Source: SAR86 cluster bacterium REDSEA-S09_B4 (GTDB lineage: Bacteria > Pseudomonadota > Gammaproteobacteria > Magnimaribacterales > Magnimaribacteraceae). Taken from it: a DNA stretch of 64,000 nt. Under the pieces are notes generated by a model, which had not been told where the DNA came from, searched no databases, and worked only from the letters and a program-made list of their open reading frames with translations. The stretch spans positions 42,752 through 106,751 of the forward strand of contig LUQU01000001.1 in the NCBI GenBank assembly GCA_001628005.1, read 5' to 3'. The translations under genes and the position numbers were made by a program. Below, in pieces: positions 51,188 through 60,481 of this stretch (the stretch's first letter is position 1; every line of letters starts with the position of its first letter).

Positions 51188-51906
51188 TTATTTTTCAGCC
51201 AAATGGGTTTAGTACCCGTCTCATCTTGCATTTTCTTTAAATACTCTAAATTCCTTTTTTCTTCTGATTCGCTAAGTTTAGTGAGTAGAGAGTTATTATT
51301 TTTACCATTAGTAACTTTCTTTTTCTTCTCCCTTTGCGATGTATCTGAGCTCTTACTTTTATGCTCAAAAAGTAGATTGCTTTGGCCACCTGTCATGGCT
51401 AGATAAACATCTCCCAAAATCTTAGAATCTAACAACGCACCATGATATTCACGATCGTATCCTCCAACTTCATACCTTTGTACTAAAGCATCTAGACTAT
51501 TTCTTTGACCAGGATGTTTTTCTCTTGCTATTTGAAGAGTATCAACAATCTTTTCAGTTATTTGATCTATCACCGCGCTTTTTCCTGGGATTAATTTTAA
51601 TTCGTTATTTAAAAAACCCACATCAAATTCAGCATTGTGAATCAATAATTCGCTGTCTTTAATAAATTCTAAGAACTCATCAACTATATCTATGAAACGC
51701 GGCTTATCTTGAAGAAAATCAAGAGTAAGACCATGTACTTTAGCTGCACCTTCGTCAATGTCTCTGTCAGGATTCAAATATGTTTGATACTCAGAACCAG
51801 TAAATTTTCTATTTATAATTTCTACACATCCGATTTCTATTACTCTATGACCAGATTTAAAATCAATGCCTGTAGTTTCCGTATCTAAAACAACTTGCCT
51901 AACCAT
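51184..51906 (-). CDS. dnaQ: DNA polymerase III epsilon subunit (proofreading exonuclease)
   Basis: A 240-residue DEDDh exonuclease. Exo I is VLDTETTGIDFKSGHRVIEIG, exo II is IHNAEFDVGFLN, and exo III is HGALLDSKILGDVY. The C-terminal third is charged and carries a short hydrophobic end, as in the epsilon region that contacts the polymerase alpha subunit. It follows rnhA by 2 bp, the usual gammaproteobacterial pair, and is coupled to gltX downstream. Confidence 0.94.
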   Translation of the reverse strand: MVRQVVLDTETTGIDFKSGHRVIEIGCVEIINRKFTGSEYQTYLNPDRDIDEGAAKVHGLTLDFLQDKPRFIDIVDEFLEFIKDSELLIHNAEFDVGFLNNELKLIPGKSAVIDQITEKIVDTLQIAREKHPGQRNSLDALVQRYEVGGYDREYHGALLDSKILGDVYLAMTGGQSNLLFEHKSKSSDTSQREKKKKVTNGKNNNSLLTKLSESEEKRNLEYLKKMQDETGTKPIWLKNK

Positions 51907-51908
51907 AA

Positions 51909-52340
51909 TTAAATCTCATCTATGCCCTTATTAGCTAACTGATCAGCAATCTCATTCTCTCTGTGTCCGCTATGGCCTTTTACCCATTGCCATTCAATCG
52001 AATGCAGGTTTGTTAAGTTATCCAACCGTTTCCACAATTCTTTATTAAGGACGGGTTTTTTTGATGCAGTTTTCCAGTTCCTCGTTTTCCAGTTCTTAAT
52101 CCATTCTGTAATTCCCTGCATAACGTATTTGGAGTCAGTTGTAAGCACTACATTAGAATTTTCAGGAATGTGCTCTAAGGCTTTAATTGCTGCGGTTAAC
52201 TCCATAATGTTATTAGTGGTACTAATATCGCCCCCATATAAGGATTCTTCAAGCCCATTTGACCTAATCATGACACCCCAGCCTCCTTTACCAGGATTGC
52301 CCCTACAGGCGCCGTCTGTGAAAATTTCTATGCGGTTCAT
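51909..52340 (-). CDS. rnhA: Ribonuclease HI
   Basis: A 143-residue RNase H with the four acidic catalytic elements: IFTDGACRGNPGKGGWG, NIMELTAAIKAL, LTTDSKYVMQGITEWI and GHSGHRENEIADQLANKG. It degrades RNA in RNA-DNA hybrids. It is divergent from mltD across a 72-bp gap and heads the rnhA-dnaQ-gltX transcript. Confidence 0.95.
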   Translation of the reverse strand: MNRIEIFTDGACRGNPGKGGWGVMIRSNGLEESLYGGDISTTNNIMELTAAIKALEHIPENSNVVLTTDSKYVMQGITEWIKNWKTRNWKTASKKPVLNKELWKRLDNLTNLHSIEWQWVKGHSGHRENEIADQLANKGIDEI

Positions 52341-52412
52341 ATAGTTTTAAACTTAATTGTAGTATACATTTGGCATAAATTTTTGATGAAAAATAGTTTC
52401 TGATGGAAAAAA

Positions 52413-53906
52413 ATGAGTAAAAGGATTTCAATATTAATATTTAGTTTTTTGATCGGCTGCGTGAACTTGGAGTCAAAGAATCTAGTTCTTGCCGACAATA
52501 ATGACCTTGCAGCAACTTCTCCCAATGTAGTTGAAGTTGCCATAGATCGAGAACCATTTGATCTGTGGGAAAGAATAAGGGATGACCTAACTTTCGCTAT
52601 TCCTAAAAGCTACGGAGATATAGATAGGTATAGAAAAAGATTTGTAAATAACCAATATACAGTTAATAGATTAAGCAAATCCGGACAACGTTATTTATTT
52701 CATACTGTAAAACGTGCTGAAGAATTAGGTGTGCCCGTTGAGTTGGCTTTACTTCCTTTTGTTGAAAGTGAATTTGATCCTTACGCACAATCACTTTATG
52801 GGGCTGCCGGTATATGGCAATTCTTACCGGCAACTGGACGAGAATGGGGTTTAAAGACTAATTGGTGGTATGACGGAAAAAGAGATGTAATAGCTTCTAC
52901 AGAAGCTGCTCTTAACTTCTTAATATATTTGCATCAGAAATTTGATAATGATTGGTTGCTGGCAATAGCAGCCTATAACGCAGGCCCTGGCAGAGTAAAT
53001 AGGGCCATCCGAGAAAATAAAAGAAAAGGTATGGCTACTGATTTTTGGTCTCTAAGACTACCAAAAGAAACTTCAGCGTATGTTCCTAAACTATTGGTCT
53101 TATGTGAATTGATTAAAGATCCCTCTGGTTTTGGTGTCACATTGCCATCGATAGCTAATAGACCTTATTTCACAAAAATAGAGACCCCGGGTCAGGTAGA
53201 TCTAATGCAAGCAGCTGATCTGGCTGGGATGACTCCTGAAGCCATATACGAATTAAATCCAGGTTTTAGTCAATGGGCTACCGACCCAAGTGGTCCCCAT
53301 TATCTACTTCTACCCACGGGAGTAGCAGATAGATTTCTAATCCAACTTTTATCACTTGAAGAAGTAGAACTTGTTCAATGGGACAGGTACAAAATAAAAA
53401 GAGGTGATACGCTAACTCGAATAGCTAAACAGTACAGCATCGAGGTACCCGTCTTGATGGAAATTAATCAAATGGATAGCGACATAATTTACGCTAATCA
53501 AGAAATCATGGTACCCAGAGGCCCTGCTTGGGCGAAAACTTTTGTTCCTAAAGCAAGGACTTATGAAGTTGTAAAAGGAGATACTTTCTGGGGAATATCG
53601 AAAAAATTTGGTGTAACCATACAAGATATTTCTTTATGGAATGATTTAGGCTTAACTACTCCTTTGCAAATTGGTCAAGAAATTAAAATATTCTCTAAGT
53701 ATGAAAGAGTTAGAGGTAAGACACCTAATAAAAAGACCAGGACCTTACTTTATCCAGTTAAATCTGGAGATACTTTATCTAGAATCGGCGCAAGATTTGG
53801 TATCGGAGTAAAAGAACTACAGGAATGGAATGAGCTCAAAAGTCCTGAAAGGATATATCCAGGTCAAGTAATCAAAATAATCTTGGAAGCTGGTGTAGAT
53901 ACTTAA
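52413..53906 (+). CDS. mltD: Membrane-bound lytic transglycosylase with LysM domains
   Basis: A 497-residue probable lipoprotein (lipobox LIGC, Cys about 16). The transglycosylase domain has ALLPFVESEFDPYAQS (catalytic Glu about 118) and GAAGIWQFLPATGREWGL. The C-terminal part has three LysM units beginning YKIKRGDTLTRI, YEVVKGDTFWGI and YPVKSGDTLSRI, which bind peptidoglycan. MltD cuts the glycan strand to form 1,6-anhydro ends. The neighbouring rnhA-dnaQ pair supports the name. Confidence 0.93.
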   Translation: MSKRISILIFSFLIGCVNLESKNLVLADNNDLAATSPNVVEVAIDREPFDLWERIRDDLTFAIPKSYGDIDRYRKRFVNNQYTVNRLSKSGQRYLFHTVKRAEELGVPVELALLPFVESEFDPYAQSLYGAAGIWQFLPATGREWGLKTNWWYDGKRDVIASTEAALNFLIYLHQKFDNDWLLAIAAYNAGPGRVNRAIRENKRKGMATDFWSLRLPKETSAYVPKLLVLCELIKDPSGFGVTLPSIANRPYFTKIETPGQVDLMQAADLAGMTPEAIYELNPGFSQWATDPSGPHYLLLPTGVADRFLIQLLSLEEVELVQWDRYKIKRGDTLTRIAKQYSIEVPVLMEINQMDSDIIYANQEIMVPRGPAWAKTFVPKARTYEVVKGDTFWGISKKFGVTIQDISLWNDLGLTTPLQIGQEIKIFSKYERVRGKTPNKKTRTLLYPVKSGDTLSRIGARFGIGVKELQEWNELKSPERIYPGQVIKIILEAGVDT

Positions 53907-53908
53907 TT

Positions 53909-54766
53909 TTAATTTGGTCCTGTTCTAGGATCTAAAGCATCTCTTAATCCATCCCCAATGAAGTTAAGAGAAAAAAGTGTTAAAGAAAAAGCAAGAGAAG
54001 GAAATATTAATAACCACCAATACTCTTCCATTGATACAGCTCCGTCTCTTATTAAAAGTCCCCAGGAACTCATAGGTGCTTGAACTCCTAAACCAAGAAA
54101 ACTTAAAAAAGCTTCTAATAGCATTATTTGAGGAACGGTTAATGTCGCATAAACAATTACAGGCCCAATGGCATTAGGTATCAAGTGCCTTGAAATAATA
54201 TCTTTCTTTGAAACTCCCATAGCCTCAGCAGACAATACAAACTCTTGTTGACTTAAACTCATTACCTGACTTCTTACTATCCTGGACATGGTTAACCATT
54301 CCACTGCACCTATGGCCATGAATAGGAGCACAAGGTTTCTTCCAAAAATAACCATCAATAGGATAATCAGGATAATAAAAGGAATGCCGTAAAGAACATC
54401 AACAATCCTCATCATTACTGCATCTGTTCTTCCTCCTGCAAAACCAGCAATAGTTCCCCACAAAACTCCTATCACCAAAGCTACCATCGTTGCTAAAAAG
54501 CCAACCATCAAAGAAATTCTGCTGCCGTACATCATTCTGGTCAGAAGATCCCGACCTAATGTATCCGTGCCTAATAAGTGTTCTGCTGAAGGTCCAGAAG
54601 GACCTAGGTTTAAATCTTGGTAAGCGTAATCGTATGGGGCTATCAAAGGCGTAAAGATTGCTAAGACTATGAGTAATAAAACGTAGATCCCACCAAAAAG
54701 AGACAACTTATTTGAAACTAATCTATCGAAAGCTTTCTTAGCCAGACTTGATTCAGCTGTATTCAT
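53909..54766 (-). CDS. Peptide ABC transporter permease (OppC/DppC type)
   Basis: A 285-residue inner-membrane permease with about six helices. It has the N-terminal OppC_N segment FDRLVSNKLSLFGGIYVLLLIVLAIFTPLIAPYD, then HLLGTDTLGRDLLTRMMYGSR and the coupling EAMGVSKKDIISRHLIPNAIGPVIVYATL, all typical of OppC/DppC. It overlaps the partner permease gene by 4 bases. Its substrate is probably short peptides, from the binding protein upstream. Confidence 0.92.
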   Translation of the reverse strand: MNTAESSLAKKAFDRLVSNKLSLFGGIYVLLLIVLAIFTPLIAPYDYAYQDLNLGPSGPSAEHLLGTDTLGRDLLTRMMYGSRISLMVGFLATMVALVIGVLWGTIAGFAGGRTDAVMMRIVDVLYGIPFIILIILLMVIFGRNLVLLFMAIGAVEWLTMSRIVRSQVMSLSQQEFVLSAEAMGVSKKDIISRHLIPNAIGPVIVYATLTVPQIMLLEAFLSFLGLGVQAPMSSWGLLIRDGAVSMEEYWWLLIFPSLAFSLTLFSLNFIGDGLRDALDPRTGPN

Positions 54767-55683
54767 TGATCTCTCAGTTTAGGATTTAGACTTGCTGCAA
54801 CAAGGTCAGACAACAAGTTGAAGGAAATGATCAAGCAAGAAAAGAAAATGGAAGTACCCAGTATCATTGTGTAATCTCTATTAAAAGCTGCTTCTACATA
54901 AAATCTCCCTAATCCTGGAATCCCAAAGATAGTTTCAACTACAAAGGAACCAGCCAATAAGCCTGCCATAGCTGGCCCTAAAAATGCTATAACAGGAGTT
55001 AAGCCTCCTCTAAGTGCATGAACTACGACTACTCTAAACTCACTTAATCCTTTTGCTCTTGCAGTTCGAATAAAGTCTTGATTAAGGATTTCTAACATTC
55101 CGCCTCTGGTCAATCGAGCACAGTACGCGGCGTAAGCTGTGCCGAGAGTAATGGTGGGTAGAACTTTATCTCCGGGAATATCTCCCCAACCCGTCACGGG
55201 AAGCCAATTAAGCTGTATACCAAAAATTAAAGTTAAAGAAGGTCCTAAAACAATGGACGGAATACAAATTCCTGCCATGGCTATGGTCATAGGAACATAA
55301 TCGTAAGCTGTATTAGGTCTCAGAGAGCTTATTACTCCTGCAATAATCCCGAGCATTAAGGCAAATAAAATTGCATACAATGCAAGCTCAAAAGTAATAG
55401 GTAGCCCTATGGAAATAAGTTCTGTTACTGACCTACTTGGATACCTAAAAGAAGGGCCGAAATCACCTTGCAGAACATTTCCTAGATAATCAAAATATTG
55501 AACCACTAATGGTTCATTTAAGTTATACCTTTCATTTAATTTAACCAGAACTTCAGGCGAAACCGCCTTTTCTTCATCAAAAGGTCCACCTGGTGCTGAG
55601 TGAACCATCACAAAGGTTAAGGTTATTACGGCAAGTAAAACTGGTATTGCTGTTCCTAGACGTCTAAGAATGAGAGAAATCAT
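54763..55683 (-). CDS. Peptide ABC transporter permease (OppB/DppB type)
   Basis: A 306-residue permease with about six helices, starting MISLILRRLGTAIPVLLAVITLTFVMVHSAPGGPFD as in OppB. The coupling loop is RTARAKGLSEFRVVVVHALRGGLTPVIAFLGPAMAGLLAGSFVVETIFGIPGLGRF. It lies 10 bp after the binding-protein gene. Together with the OppC-type gene it forms the membrane part of the importer. Confidence 0.92.
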   Translation of the reverse strand: MISLILRRLGTAIPVLLAVITLTFVMVHSAPGGPFDEEKAVSPEVLVKLNERYNLNEPLVVQYFDYLGNVLQGDFGPSFRYPSRSVTELISIGLPITFELALYAILFALMLGIIAGVISSLRPNTAYDYVPMTIAMAGICIPSIVLGPSLTLIFGIQLNWLPVTGWGDIPGDKVLPTITLGTAYAAYCARLTRGGMLEILNQDFIRTARAKGLSEFRVVVVHALRGGLTPVIAFLGPAMAGLLAGSFVVETIFGIPGLGRFYVEAAFNRDYTMILGTSIFFSCLIISFNLLSDLVAASLNPKLRDQ

Positions 55684-55693
55684 TTTTAAAGAA

Positions 55694-57298
55694 TTATCTT
55701 TCTAGATAAACAAATTGATAAGGGTGTGAATCAAGTAAGTTTGGACTCCAACCTTTTACATCCTGATTTAACATATATACTCGAGTGTATGTATAGATAG
55801 GAATTATGGGTAACTCATCCATTAAAATCTGTTCAGCTTTATAAAAATGTTTAAATCGCTCTTCTTGTGAAGGGCTTTGTGCTGCCTTGATTAACAGATT
55901 ATCGTATTCATAATTTGACCAACCTGTCTGATTGTTTCCTCGATCTGAAACCATCATATCTAAAAAGGTTTTAGGGTCTGGGTAGTCTCCTATCCACCCT
56001 GCTCTGGCTATAGTGTAATCACCTATATTCTGTCTTGATAAGTAAACCTTCCAATCTGTATTAGCAAGCTCTACATCAATATTTAAGTTCTGCTTCCACA
56101 TCTGCTGAAAAGCCTGAGCTAATTTCTGGTGTCCTTCGCTGGTGTTGTACAGATACTCAAAGGCAGGAAGTTTTTCTTGGGAAACTCCTGCTTCCTTAAG
56201 AAGGGACTGAGCTAGTACAGGATCATATTCTAATGTGGTTGGAGGAAAGTAACTGTTTGGATCAGGTGGAGTAAAAGAAAAAGCTGGGATTTGACCTCCC
56301 TTAGCAACTTTTTCAACTATTTCTTTTCTATTAATTGATAAGGATAAGGCTTTTCTTACGAGCTTATTATCAAAAGGAGCTTTTTTTACATTTACCCTTA
56401 AATAATAAGTTCCAAAATAAGGATCAATGTGAATCAGATCGGGGTACTGTTTTGAATAAACTTCTATTTTTTCTAATGGCACAGTGCTAGTTACATGTAG
56501 CTGTCCATTTCGGAACATCAAATCTTCTCTGGTTGCATTGTCTACAGGGAAAAAATGTATCCCATTTAATCTGACCTTATCTGCATCCCAATAAAGTGGG
56601 TTTTTCTTAACTTTGAGTACTTTATTTAACTGCCAATCTTCTAAAGTGAAGGGTCCATTTCCAACAAAATTACCTGGACGTGTCCATTTACTGCCAATGG
56701 TGTCTATTTCTCCAAATTTCTCTATGGTAGGTCTGTGCACAGGCCTGGTGGTGTAATGCGCTAATAAGCCAAGAAAATAAGGGGCTGGATTCTTTAATCT
56801 AACTGATAATATTTTTGTCCCTAAAGACTTAACCCCTACTTTGGAAAAATCTTTGATAATTCCTTTATTAAATTCTTCTGCATTTACAACGTCATACAAC
56901 ATATCTGGATATTTAGATCCTAAAGAAGGAGTAAGCATTCTTTCCCAAGCCCATACAAAATCTGAAGCAGTAACCTGATCACCATTAGACCAAATTGCAT
57001 TCTCTCTAAGTGTAAAGATATATGTTTTTCCATCTTCAGATATAGTCCAACTTTCAGCTACAGCGGGTAATGGATCTAGCCCTTCCGGATGTCGCATAAC
57101 CAAACCTTCCAATAGGGCCATTAAAATATGACTTTCAGGAACACCAGTTACCGTGTGGGGATCTAAATCTTTTGGTTCAGTACCGTTGCCAAAATAAAGG
57201 ACTTGTTCTGTAAGGGCGGAATCTACTTTTGACTCTGATTCACCGCAAGCACTTAAGAACACTAGCAAAAGTAGAGAAGCAATGTTTATTTTTTTCAT
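55694..57298 (-). CDS. Peptide-binding lipoprotein of an ABC importer (SBP family 5)
   Basis: A 534-residue binding protein. A lipoprotein signal (LLLVFLSACGES) anchors it. The body has EPKDLDPHTVTGVPESHILMALLEGLV, AESWTISEDGKTYIFTLRENAIWSNGD and the family 5 ending with GWIGDYPDPKTFLDMM. Its OppA-like length and pattern suggest oligopeptide capture. No ABC ATPase gene for this set is present in the window; it must lie elsewhere or be shared. Confidence 0.9.
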   Translation of the reverse strand: MKKINIASLLLLVFLSACGESESKVDSALTEQVLYFGNGTEPKDLDPHTVTGVPESHILMALLEGLVMRHPEGLDPLPAVAESWTISEDGKTYIFTLRENAIWSNGDQVTASDFVWAWERMLTPSLGSKYPDMLYDVVNAEEFNKGIIKDFSKVGVKSLGTKILSVRLKNPAPYFLGLLAHYTTRPVHRPTIEKFGEIDTIGSKWTRPGNFVGNGPFTLEDWQLNKVLKVKKNPLYWDADKVRLNGIHFFPVDNATREDLMFRNGQLHVTSTVPLEKIEVYSKQYPDLIHIDPYFGTYYLRVNVKKAPFDNKLVRKALSLSINRKEIVEKVAKGGQIPAFSFTPPDPNSYFPPTTLEYDPVLAQSLLKEAGVSQEKLPAFEYLYNTSEGHQKLAQAFQQMWKQNLNIDVELANTDWKVYLSRQNIGDYTIARAGWIGDYPDPKTFLDMMVSDRGNNQTGWSNYEYDNLLIKAAQSPSQEERFKHFYKAEQILMDELPIIPIYTYTRVYMLNQDVKGWSPNLLDSHPYQFVYLER

Positions 57299-57375
57299 TG
57301 AATAGAAATATTGTTTGGTTGAAGAATTATCTATTTTATCACTTATAGATTTTAATTTAGAAAGACTTAGTACCT

Positions 57376-57407
57376 AAAAAAAAGGGCGATAAAATCGCCC
57401 TTTTTTT
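57376..57407. terminator. Bidirectional Rho-independent terminator
   Basis: A 10-bp stem AAAGGGCGAT/ATCGCCCTTT (57381-57403, loop AAA) has A and T runs on both sides. It ends the TonB receptor transcript (minus strand) just after its stop at 57420. Confidence 0.88.
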
Positions 57408-57419
57408 GTTTGTCTGAGA

Positions 57420-60236
57420 TTACAGACTAATCTTCCATCTAACGTAGGTAATTTTACCTCTGTTGTCATAAAGACCAGTGTAAACATCGTAGTTCACGCC
57501 ACCTTTATCAGGTAGAGGATCTTTATCAGAAGCATTAATAACACCTATGCTAATCGTGCCATACTTACCGAAGTCAGCTCTGGCTTGAATATCAATAGTG
57601 TCATACTTATCCTGATAAGGTCCGGCCTTAGTACAAAGTCCACCTGCTTCTTGAGACGCACAATTAGAGTTGAATGCAAAGTCACCAATATGACGATTGG
57701 TTATTCCTATTCCATAATCACCCCAAGTGTAGTTCAAGATAAGGTTATATCTGTCTTCAGGCAGTCCGTTAAACCCAGCGTTATTCTGATGAGCGTTACT
57801 ACCAATAAATGGAGCTCCACCATAATCATCTATGTGTGAGTATTCCAGAGTAACATCTAAGTCTCCGCCACCAAGTTCTACAGTGTAGTCAATGAAGATA
57901 TCATAACCTTCTACTTCGTATTCACCTTGGTTAGCATAACTCGCACCAACGTAATCAATCCTGCCATTAGCACAACTTCTGATTGTGTAAAGAGCAGGCG
58001 AAACACCTAGTCGCTTGTAATACGTTGCATCTGCAGGACAAGTAGCACTAGTACCAGTACCAACAGGGGCACCAGCAGCAGAACCATCACCTTTAAGTCC
58101 AGTCGCATCGTAATACTCATAGTTACCAGTTAACAGGTTTCCGTTAGTGAAATCAGAGTAAAGTACGTCTTGTGTGGATATAGACGAAATTAAGTCTTCC
58201 ATCTGAATGTTAAACCAATCAAGTCTCACACTAACGTTACTTAAAGCAGGAGTTAACTCACCCAAGTCTTGTGAAATACTAAAAGTTGTTGAATCTGAAC
58301 TTTCAGCAGAAAGATTTGGATTAGAGGTTATCAGAGTTGATACCTGCTTCGAAGCACAGTCGCTCTGTGAAATACCGGCATTAGCACAAGCTAAGAAATC
58401 AGTTGCAGTATTCGCACTAAAGGTTGTAACTCCATACAGAGTATCCATTGTTGGAGCTCTGAAACCCTCTCCAACATTAAACTTAACCATGGTACCTCTG
58501 TTACCTTCCCAAAGGACTCCGACTTTAAATGAATCGTTAGATCCAACGTCGTCGTAGTCATCACTTCTGACAGCAGCATTTAACTCTACTCCAGCCACAA
58601 CTGGGATCAAGATCTCACCGAAGTAAGAATCAACTGCCCTTGTTCCGGCTCCTGAATTACCAGCTGAACCACCGACTAGACCTCCTTCGGAGTGTTTATC
58701 GTATTGTGCTGAATAATTGTTATCAAAACCTTCATAGCCCACAACTATATCTACAGGACCTCCGGGGAGTTCCATGACGTCCGAGATCTGGGCAATAATG
58801 TCAGTTTTTTCGTAGTGGTTGTCGTACTCAACTACGGTAGTTGCAGATAATGCATAAAGACCATCTTCTGATCCAAAAGCTACATCGTTATAAAGGTTAG
58901 AATCTAAACCTGCATAAGAGAGGTAATATCTACCAATATCTGTTCCGTAGAATTTGTTCACTTGGTGACTCATAGAAACTTCAATATTATCAGCTGGTTC
59001 CCATGTAAGTTCACCTACCCAATCAGAAGCCTGATCAACAAAGTGCATACCTCTGTTTCCGATTTCTGTCCATCTCCAGTATCCAGTAACCTTTACATCG
59101 TAAGGGTTAGCAGGATCAGTTGGAAGAATACCTGGGTATCTAGCAGCAGGAGGTGCGTAACGGCCTACAGACTCATTTCTTACGAAAGTAGCCCTGCTGT
59201 AAAAAGTTAAACTATCGTTGATTTCATGTTCAACATTAGCTGTGATTGTATCTCTAAATAATCCAGCATCTTGAACCATGATGTCTGCCCAAGCGTATCC
59301 ACAAATACCTCTTGGTTGCGCTCCTGGATATGAACCTGTAGTTGTAGCAGCCTGTCCAAATGCAGCACCACCAAAATTAGGTCCCCACCAAGGAGTAGTA
59401 GAACCGTCAATATTTCCTTCACACGTTGGTGCTGCAGCAATATTTCCAGTTACTGGATCCGCTAGGTTTCTTGAATACCAACTTAAACCATAAGTTTCAA
59501 AGTAAAGGTCAATGACTCCATCACCATTACCATCGGCTGCTCTAGCAGCGGTATACCATCTGTCTTTAAGATAAATCTCATCTCTTTCGTCGTGCTCAAG
59601 AGCAACAGTAATATAACCTTTCTCATTGGTAGATCCGAAAAGCATTGAAATTGAATTCTCAACCCCATCATCTCTGGAACGATCTCCAGATCTGACTTGA
59701 ATATCCATTCCATCAAAGCCTTTCTTAGTAATCACATTTACCACACCAGCAATCGCATCAGATCCGTAAATAGCTGACGCTCCGTCTGGTTGAATTTCAA
59801 TACGATCAACGGATACAGTCGGTATCATATTAATATTAGCAGCACCAGCACCACCTAAATGAGGTGAACCTGGTAATCTTCTGCCATCCATAAGAACTAA
59901 TGTTCTTCCACCACCAAGCCCTCTAAGGCTAATAGTAGTGTTTGACATAGCGCTGTTACCTGCTGTTGGAGGACTTGAACCAAAAGTATTGTAAGTAGAA
60001 AGTCTCAAAGCATCAGCAGTGATTAGAGCCTGACTCTGCTCTATATCTTCAGCTGTGATTGTTGTAATTACTTGAGCAGAATTAATAGAATCTCTTTTAA
60101 TTCTAGAACCAGTAACAACTACTTCTTCTACATCGGCTTCGTCATCGTCAGCAGCAATTAAAGTAGTTGGTGCAAAAAACACCGCTACTAAAGCTGAAAA
60201 CGCTAAAGTCTTTGTTAAGTTAAATCTAGTTTTCAT
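57420..60236 (-). CDS. TonB-dependent outer-membrane receptor
   Basis: A 938-residue receptor. Signal peptide (about 1-28) is followed by an acidic stretch (DDDEADVEEVVVTGSRIKR, TonB-box region), a plug with TISLRGLGGGRTLVLMDGRRLPGSP and VDRIEIQPDGASAIYGSDAIAGVVNVITKKG, then a beta-barrel. The DGRRLPG and PDGASAIYGSDAIAGVVN motifs mark the Sphingomonas-type group that often imports carbohydrates or other organic compounds. The chain ends RWKISL, without the terminal Phe usual in outer-membrane barrels. A GGGGAG Shine-Dalgarno precedes the ATG. Confidence 0.94.
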   Translation of the reverse strand: MKTRFNLTKTLAFSALVAVFFAPTTLIAADDDEADVEEVVVTGSRIKRDSINSAQVITTITAEDIEQSQALITADALRLSTYNTFGSSPPTAGNSAMSNTTISLRGLGGGRTLVLMDGRRLPGSPHLGGAGAANINMIPTVSVDRIEIQPDGASAIYGSDAIAGVVNVITKKGFDGMDIQVRSGDRSRDDGVENSISMLFGSTNEKGYITVALEHDERDEIYLKDRWYTAARAADGNGDGVIDLYFETYGLSWYSRNLADPVTGNIAAAPTCEGNIDGSTTPWWGPNFGGAAFGQAATTTGSYPGAQPRGICGYAWADIMVQDAGLFRDTITANVEHEINDSLTFYSRATFVRNESVGRYAPPAARYPGILPTDPANPYDVKVTGYWRWTEIGNRGMHFVDQASDWVGELTWEPADNIEVSMSHQVNKFYGTDIGRYYLSYAGLDSNLYNDVAFGSEDGLYALSATTVVEYDNHYEKTDIIAQISDVMELPGGPVDIVVGYEGFDNNYSAQYDKHSEGGLVGGSAGNSGAGTRAVDSYFGEILIPVVAGVELNAAVRSDDYDDVGSNDSFKVGVLWEGNRGTMVKFNVGEGFRAPTMDTLYGVTTFSANTATDFLACANAGISQSDCASKQVSTLITSNPNLSAESSDSTTFSISQDLGELTPALSNVSVRLDWFNIQMEDLISSISTQDVLYSDFTNGNLLTGNYEYYDATGLKGDGSAAGAPVGTGTSATCPADATYYKRLGVSPALYTIRSCANGRIDYVGASYANQGEYEVEGYDIFIDYTVELGGGDLDVTLEYSHIDDYGGAPFIGSNAHQNNAGFNGLPEDRYNLILNYTWGDYGIGITNRHIGDFAFNSNCASQEAGGLCTKAGPYQDKYDTIDIQARADFGKYGTISIGVINASDKDPLPDKGGVNYDVYTGLYDNRGKITYVRWKISL

Positions 60237-60408
60237 ATAACTCCCCTAAAAACTTCTAAGTAGTTAAAAAACAGGACAAACCGAGCCTTTGCCCAAATTA
60301 ATGCCCGAATTGTAGCTTATTATCAGATTTTTGCTACTTTTTTGTCATTTTGATATTTTGTAATAAAACTTAATTAAAAAAATAAAACCGAGCTTTAATC
60401 AGATACTA

Positions 60409-60414
60409 TATAAT
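60409..60414 (+). promoter_or_regulatory. Consensus -10 element upstream of fabI
   Basis: A perfect TATAAT lies 68 bp before the fabI start. No good -35 is present at the proper distance. The gap between the receptor and fabI (60237-60481) must also hold the minus-strand receptor promoter, for which a TACAAT element is a candidate. Confidence 0.4.
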
Positions 60415-60481
60415 TTACCCATCTAAATAACCCTTCTTTAATGATTAAAAGCTTTAATTTGCTCTCTTTAAAGGAAATTCT

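Noticed and set aside
59207-59716. Alternative-frame ORFs within the second TonB receptor.
   Set aside because: They lie entirely within the confirmed receptor frame and have no motif.
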